Source: Campylobacteraceae bacterium
Lineage (GTDB): Bacteria > Campylobacterota > Campylobacteria > Campylobacterales > Sulfurovaceae
Assembly (NCBI GenBank): GCA_027065045.1
Contig: JAMOOX010000041.1
Span: 1 to 64,000 of the forward strand
Reading direction: 5' to 3'
DNA length: 64,000 bases
Numbering within the stretch: the stretch's first letter is position 1; every line of letters starts with the position of its first letter. Shown here piece after piece: positions 60,680 to 64,000 of this stretch. Made by a program: the position numbers and the translations under genes. The notes below the pieces were generated by a model. That model made no database searches. It was not told where the DNA came from and saw only the letters and a list, made by a program, of their open reading frames with translations.

Positions 60680-62140
60680 TTAAACCTCTCTACACTCCCA
60701 CTCTGGGAAATTCTCTCTAATATATCTATTTAGTTCTACCTCTGCTTTGCTATAATCTCTATGATTTTGGACTATCTCATTTGATGGGGATATTATCATT
60801 CCTGCACCTACTGTTGAGTTGGAATATCTATCTATTACTATAAAGCTTCCACTATATCTATTATCTCTATAGCTATCTATTGTTATAGCTTCATCTAATG
60901 ATAGACTACATTTAGCAATATCATTTAACTCTAAGCTATCTGTTGGTATCTCATCAAAGTTATTAATATCTTTTTTGTAATCTATGGATTGGAATTTGGC
61001 ATCTATTACACTTGTTGCTCTTTTGATGATATATCTCTCATTTAATTTAAGAGGTTTCTCATCCATCCATACTATCATTGTATCAATATTTTTGCTAATT
61101 GTTGGTTGTGGTTCGTTGGCTTTGACTATCATATCTCCACGGCTTATATCTATCTCATCTTCAAGAGTAATTGTGATTGACATTGGAGAGAATGCTTGGT
61201 TTGTACTCTCTACGCTTTCATTATATGCTTTTGGACGAAGCTCTTTTATATCTGGTGATATTATTGATTTGACTCTGCTTTTTCTATTTGATGGTAGAGC
61301 GATAACCTCATCTCCTACTTCTATGCTTCCACTTGCTATTGTCCCCATAAATCCTCTAAAGTTTAGATGAGGACGATTAACATATTGAACTGGCAATCTA
61401 AAGTTGGCATCTAATTGTTGGTAGATATTTTTAAGAGGCGTATTATCTAGCATACTCATTAGAGGTTTACCCTTATACCAATTACATCTATTAGATGGAT
61501 TTACAATATTATCTCCATCAAGGGCTGATATTGGGATATATTGAAATTCAATATTACTGCTATTTGGTAGAGATGGTATTATATTTTCATACTCTGCTTT
61601 AATCTCTTGAAATCTCTCTTGTGAGAAATCTACCAAATCCATCTTGTTAATAGCTATAATTACATTTTTAATCCCTAGTAGTGAAACTATATATGAGTGT
61701 CTTTTGGTTTGGGTAAGTACTCCTTGCCTTGCATCTATCAATATAATAGCAAGATTTGCATTACTAGCCCCTGTTACCATATTTCTAGTATATTGTTCAT
61801 GCCCAGGGGTATCTGCAATTATAAACTTTCTCTTATCCGTAGAGAAAAATCTATAAGCAACATCTATTGTAATGCCTTGTTCTCTCTCACTTGCTAATCC
61901 ATCTACAAGTAGAGCCAAATCTATATTATCCCCTGTTGTCCCACTCTTTTTGCTATCTTTTTCAATAGATGCCAACTGGTCTTCAAATATCATTTTACTA
62001 TCATATAATAGCCGTCCAATAAGGGTACTTTTACCATCATCTACACTTCCACAAGTTATAAATCTAAGTATCTCTTTGTTCTCATGCTGTTTTAGATAAC
62101 TCTCAATATCTTCTGCTATTAAATTTGATTGATGTGCCAT
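60680..62140 (-). CDS. cysN: Sulfate adenylyltransferase subunit 1 (CysN-like GTPase)
   Basis: GTPase subunit driving APS formation by CysD. FITCGSVDDGKSTLIGRLLY (G1), GITIDVAYRFFSTDKRKFII, ADTPGHEQYTRNMVTGASNA (G3), AINKMDLVDFSQERFQEIKA (G4), and PVQYVNRPHLNFRGFMGTIA in domain 2. 486 residues. No APS-kinase (CysC) domain. The partner cysD is not upstream as usual; a HAD gene lies 32 bp upstream on the same strand. Confidence 0.92.
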   Translation of the reverse strand: MAHQSNLIAEDIESYLKQHENKEILRFITCGSVDDGKSTLIGRLLYDSKMIFEDQLASIEKDSKKSGTTGDNIDLALLVDGLASEREQGITIDVAYRFFSTDKRKFIIADTPGHEQYTRNMVTGASNANLAIILIDARQGVLTQTKRHSYIVSLLGIKNVIIAINKMDLVDFSQERFQEIKAEYENIIPSLPNSSNIEFQYIPISALDGDNIVNPSNRCNWYKGKPLMSMLDNTPLKNIYQQLDANFRLPVQYVNRPHLNFRGFMGTIASGSIEVGDEVIALPSNRKSRVKSIISPDIKELRPKAYNESVESTNQAFSPMSITITLEDEIDISRGDMIVKANEPQPTISKNIDTMIVWMDEKPLKLNERYIIKRATSVIDAKFQSIDYKKDINNFDEIPTDSLELNDIAKCSLSLDEAITIDSYRDNRYSGSFIVIDRYSNSTVGAGMIISPSNEIVQNHRDYSKAEVELNRYIRENFPEWECREV

Positions 62141-62172
62141 TTGTAATCCTAAATAGTTTATAGTTTAGTATT

Positions 62173-62937
62173 TTATCTATTTTGAGATAAAATCTTGGCA
62201 TTATATGAGCCGTTTGGTATTAATAAAAAATCTGTTTCAAACATAAAGTCTAAATCATTTTGATTATCTCCTGCTCCAATGGTTAATATTGGATTTTCTT
62301 TTTTTATTATATGTTCTACTGCAAACTTTTTATTTAAAAAGTTTGGTAGAATAGCAAAAGATGAGCCATTTGTATATATATAATACTCATCATTTATATA
62401 CTCTTTGATAGTTTGATATATTTCACTACTTAATTTATCATTATCTCTATGATATTTATTTAAAATATCTACATAAAAATTCTCTAATAGTCTAATTTTT
62501 AGATTATAGTTACTAAATTTTTGATTTAGAGTAGTGTTTATATCTTTAAATACTCTATTTAGTGGTAGATTTAGGCTTTGATATTTAGTTTCTATAATAC
62601 CTTCCCAATTTTTATCTATTTGATTATTTACTAAGATTACTCCACCAAAATTTAATATTACAAACTCTATATTATCTCTAAGAGAGGTATCACTATATAG
62701 TGCCGTTCTTTGATATGATTCTATTGTTCTTGCTGTTGTGGGGATAATAGATATATCTTGGCTTTTCATTGTAGTACGAACTAATTTTTCTACTCCCTCG
62801 TATATATGTGATATTGGTTTTTTATCTACTCCTACTACCCAAACATTAGTTTTTTTATCTAAATTAGTTTTTCTTGTGGTTTGAATTAGAGTATCATCTA
62901 TATCGCTAAATATAAATATCTTATTCTCTTGTGCCAT
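62173..62937 (-). CDS. HAD-family hydrolase (Ter-cluster type)
   Basis: 254 residues. FIFSDIDDTLIQTTRKTNLD has the HAD nucleophile Asp and acid Asp; SIIPTTARTIESYQRTALYS the Thr of motif II; ILTIGAGDNQNDLDFMFETD motif IV. It fits HAD-IIB phosphatases. It overlaps the HpcH-like gene by 17 bp and follows it, as in the Ter-associated operons predicted to make a nucleoside-like metabolite. The substrate is unknown. Confidence 0.85.
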   Translation of the reverse strand: MAQENKIFIFSDIDDTLIQTTRKTNLDKKTNVWVVGVDKKPISHIYEGVEKLVRTTMKSQDISIIPTTARTIESYQRTALYSDTSLRDNIEFVILNFGGVILVNNQIDKNWEGIIETKYQSLNLPLNRVFKDINTTLNQKFSNYNLKIRLLENFYVDILNKYHRDNDKLSSEIYQTIKEYINDEYYIYTNGSSFAILPNFLNKKFAVEHIIKKENPILTIGAGDNQNDLDFMFETDFLLIPNGSYNAKILSQNR

Positions 62938-63802
62938 AAATTTTCTCTCTTTTAATTATTATTTTTGCCCAGTTTAGATGGGTGCTTTTTTCATACATAG
63001 CTCCATCATAAGATATTATGGCATTTTCTGTATCTATTAGTTCTTTTGCTATCTTGGCATCTTTTTTATCTACTTTATAAGCATTATGAACTATATCAAT
63101 TTGTGATGGATGGATAATGGTTTTGTTTAATAATCCCATAGATATATCAATATTTAACTCATTTTTCAATCTCTCTATCTCGCTAAAGCTATGAAATACA
63201 GGTGATGAGATATTATATTTAAATGGTTTAAATATATTAATAATATTTGTGATAATATTAGAAAAAAGCATATAATCATATATACTTTTATCATTATCTT
63301 TTCGTATATCTAATATATTTAATATATCTTCACTCCCTACTCTAATAGTAAGAATATTAGATGTATAGGTATCTAATATATCTCTAGTCTCTATAAGTTT
63401 ATTATTATTAAATACATCAATAGATTCTAATATAGGCATCATCCAAAAATCTCTATCTTTTAATAAGTTTATATAAAAAGATAGATTTAGAGTTGAAATT
63501 TTAGGGATACTAAATCCATCTATTTTATCAATATTATCAAGTTTTAATATATCTATTAAATTATTAATATGACGAGGTCTAATAAATATATAAAAGTTAT
63601 CTTTGATAGATATTTGATTTAATATATTTTTCAATGATACCATAGCATACTCTACATCTCTATCAGAGATAGAGTCTTCTAGGCATATTACAATAGATTT
63701 TAGATTTGGATATTTATTATCTATTATTACATGATAAAGCTCTTTATGGTTGGCATGGATATATAGAGTTGCACCAAGTTCTAAATAATCAATATCTCTC
63801 AT
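62921..63802 (-). CDS. HpcH/HpaI aldolase (citrate lyase beta-like) protein, Ter-cluster type
   Basis: 293 residues, TIM-barrel. LGATLYIHANHKELYHVIID, LKSIVICLEDSISDRDVEYA and IFIRPRHINNLIDIL resemble the citrate-lyase beta/HpcH group with an acidic metal site; FWMMPILESIDVFN and ILTIRVGSEDILN hold the later Glu and Asp. It couples by ATGA to the PELOTA-type gene upstream and by overlap to the HAD gene. Substrate unknown. Confidence 0.8.
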   Translation of the reverse strand: MRDIDYLELGATLYIHANHKELYHVIIDNKYPNLKSIVICLEDSISDRDVEYAMVSLKNILNQISIKDNFYIFIRPRHINNLIDILKLDNIDKIDGFSIPKISTLNLSFYINLLKDRDFWMMPILESIDVFNNNKLIETRDILDTYTSNILTIRVGSEDILNILDIRKDNDKSIYDYMLFSNIITNIINIFKPFKYNISSPVFHSFSEIERLKNELNIDISMGLLNKTIIHPSQIDIVHNAYKVDKKDAKIAKELIDTENAIISYDGAMYEKSTHLNWAKIIIKREKIYGTRE

Positions 63803-64000
63803 TCTTTTATAATTCCTACTGTTTTATATGGTAAATTCTTCTCTTCTATTAATCTAATTGATTTTTCATGGGCTAACTTTATAATATGAGATATAGAAAT
63901 ATCTTCAATATCTTGGAGTAATATTAGATATGGGTCTCGTCTTAGTAGCACTCTTGTGGTCTCTCCAATACCTGGTTTGATATAGTTGATATTTGAGATA
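63799..64000 (-). CDS. C-terminus of a PELOTA/StiP-type protein (runs off window)
   Basis: The frame is open from 64000 to TGA at 63799 and reads NYIKPGIGETTRVLLRRDPY then HIIKLAHEKSIRLIEEKNLP YKTVGIIKE. This resembles the PELOTA-type RNA-binding tail found in StiP-like proteins of Ter operons (recognition from memory of the family). Only about 67 residues are visible. The stop overlaps the ATG of the HpcH-like gene (ATGA). Confidence 0.6.
   Translation of the reverse strand, partial: ISNINYIKPGIGETTRVLLRRDPYLILLQDIEDISISHIIKLAHEKSIRLIEEKNLPYKTVGIIKE

Overview
The window is strongly AT-rich and densely packed, with many stop/start overlaps. It looks like a Campylobacterota (epsilonproteobacterial) chromosome. 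The supporting genes are a Campylobacterota-style CmoB/RsmE pair, an HP0495-type DUF493 protein, RNase Y, split NuoA/NuoB, UbiE-type menaquinone methylation, a one-piece tmRNA with tag ANNTDYRPAYAVA, and A/T-rich promoters with TATAAT boxes. The genus cannot be fixed from this sequence; a free-living, possibly sulfur-oxidising lineage is an inference.

Layout. 1-3.0 kb: dTDP-rhamnose genes (rfbB-D-C-A, minus strand), with RfbD fused behind a MazF/PemK-like domain. 3-10.5 kb: housekeeping genes (rsmE, cmoB, cyclophilin, rny, 5-formyl-THF cyclo-ligase, glycosyltransferase) interrupted by a DarT/DarG toxin-antitoxin cassette. 10.5-14 kb: rpe, trpF, a DnaQ-like exonuclease and a polyprenyl-phosphate sugar transferase. 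14-17.5 kb: an OmpA-like protein and a calcium-repeat lipoprotein, then small exported or membrane proteins. 17.5-22.2 kb: ftsK, the SRP RNA, tpx, a hemerythrin-like protein, a cytochrome c that seems to start at ATA, and L20/L35. 22.4-29.2 kb: a type II secretion operon (L, M, N, C, D, E) carrying a broken PD-(D/E)XK nuclease gene. 29.2-34.3 kb: thiG, a nucleosidase-like protein, sppA, DUF493, moaC, a decayed MNT/HEPN pair, proA and ppnP.

34.4-42.4 kb is an integrated element of about 8 kb. It is bounded by identical 39-bp direct repeats, the right-hand one being the 3' end of ssrA (tmRNA). It carries a tyrosine recombinase, a RelE-type toxin with an unfamiliar partner, a tRNA-like RNA, a Mor-like activator, tandem repeats and iterons, a phage-type repressor facing an early operon (HTH protein, MazG-like protein, filamentous-phage-type replication initiator), a four-TM protein with a winged-helix tail, and a small exported protein that also appears to start at ATA. 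No coat, Zot or capsid gene is visible, so it may be a rolling-circle integrative plasmid or a phage satellite.

42.4-64 kb: ssrA, a FIST-GGDEF-EAL protein, alr, a lone pseudopilin, two related lipoproteins, nadC, a DHH phosphoesterase, an M23 peptidase, nuoA-nuoB without the rest of the nuo operon, a lipase-like lipoprotein with FadL and acyl-CoA ligase (an apparent lipid-uptake set), a Pit phosphate transporter, a YbgC thioesterase, a YqaA/DedA-like protein, ubiE, bioA and cysN without cysD. The window ends in HAD, HpcH/citrate-lyase-like and PELOTA-type genes that resemble the predicted Ter-associated nucleoside-like metabolite operons.

The observations most worth following are the element at ssrA, the two ATA-start candidates with identical Shine-Dalgarno spacing, the MazF-RmlD fusion, the darTG cassette bounded by a 15-bp repeat covering a ribosome-binding site, and the Ter-type cluster.
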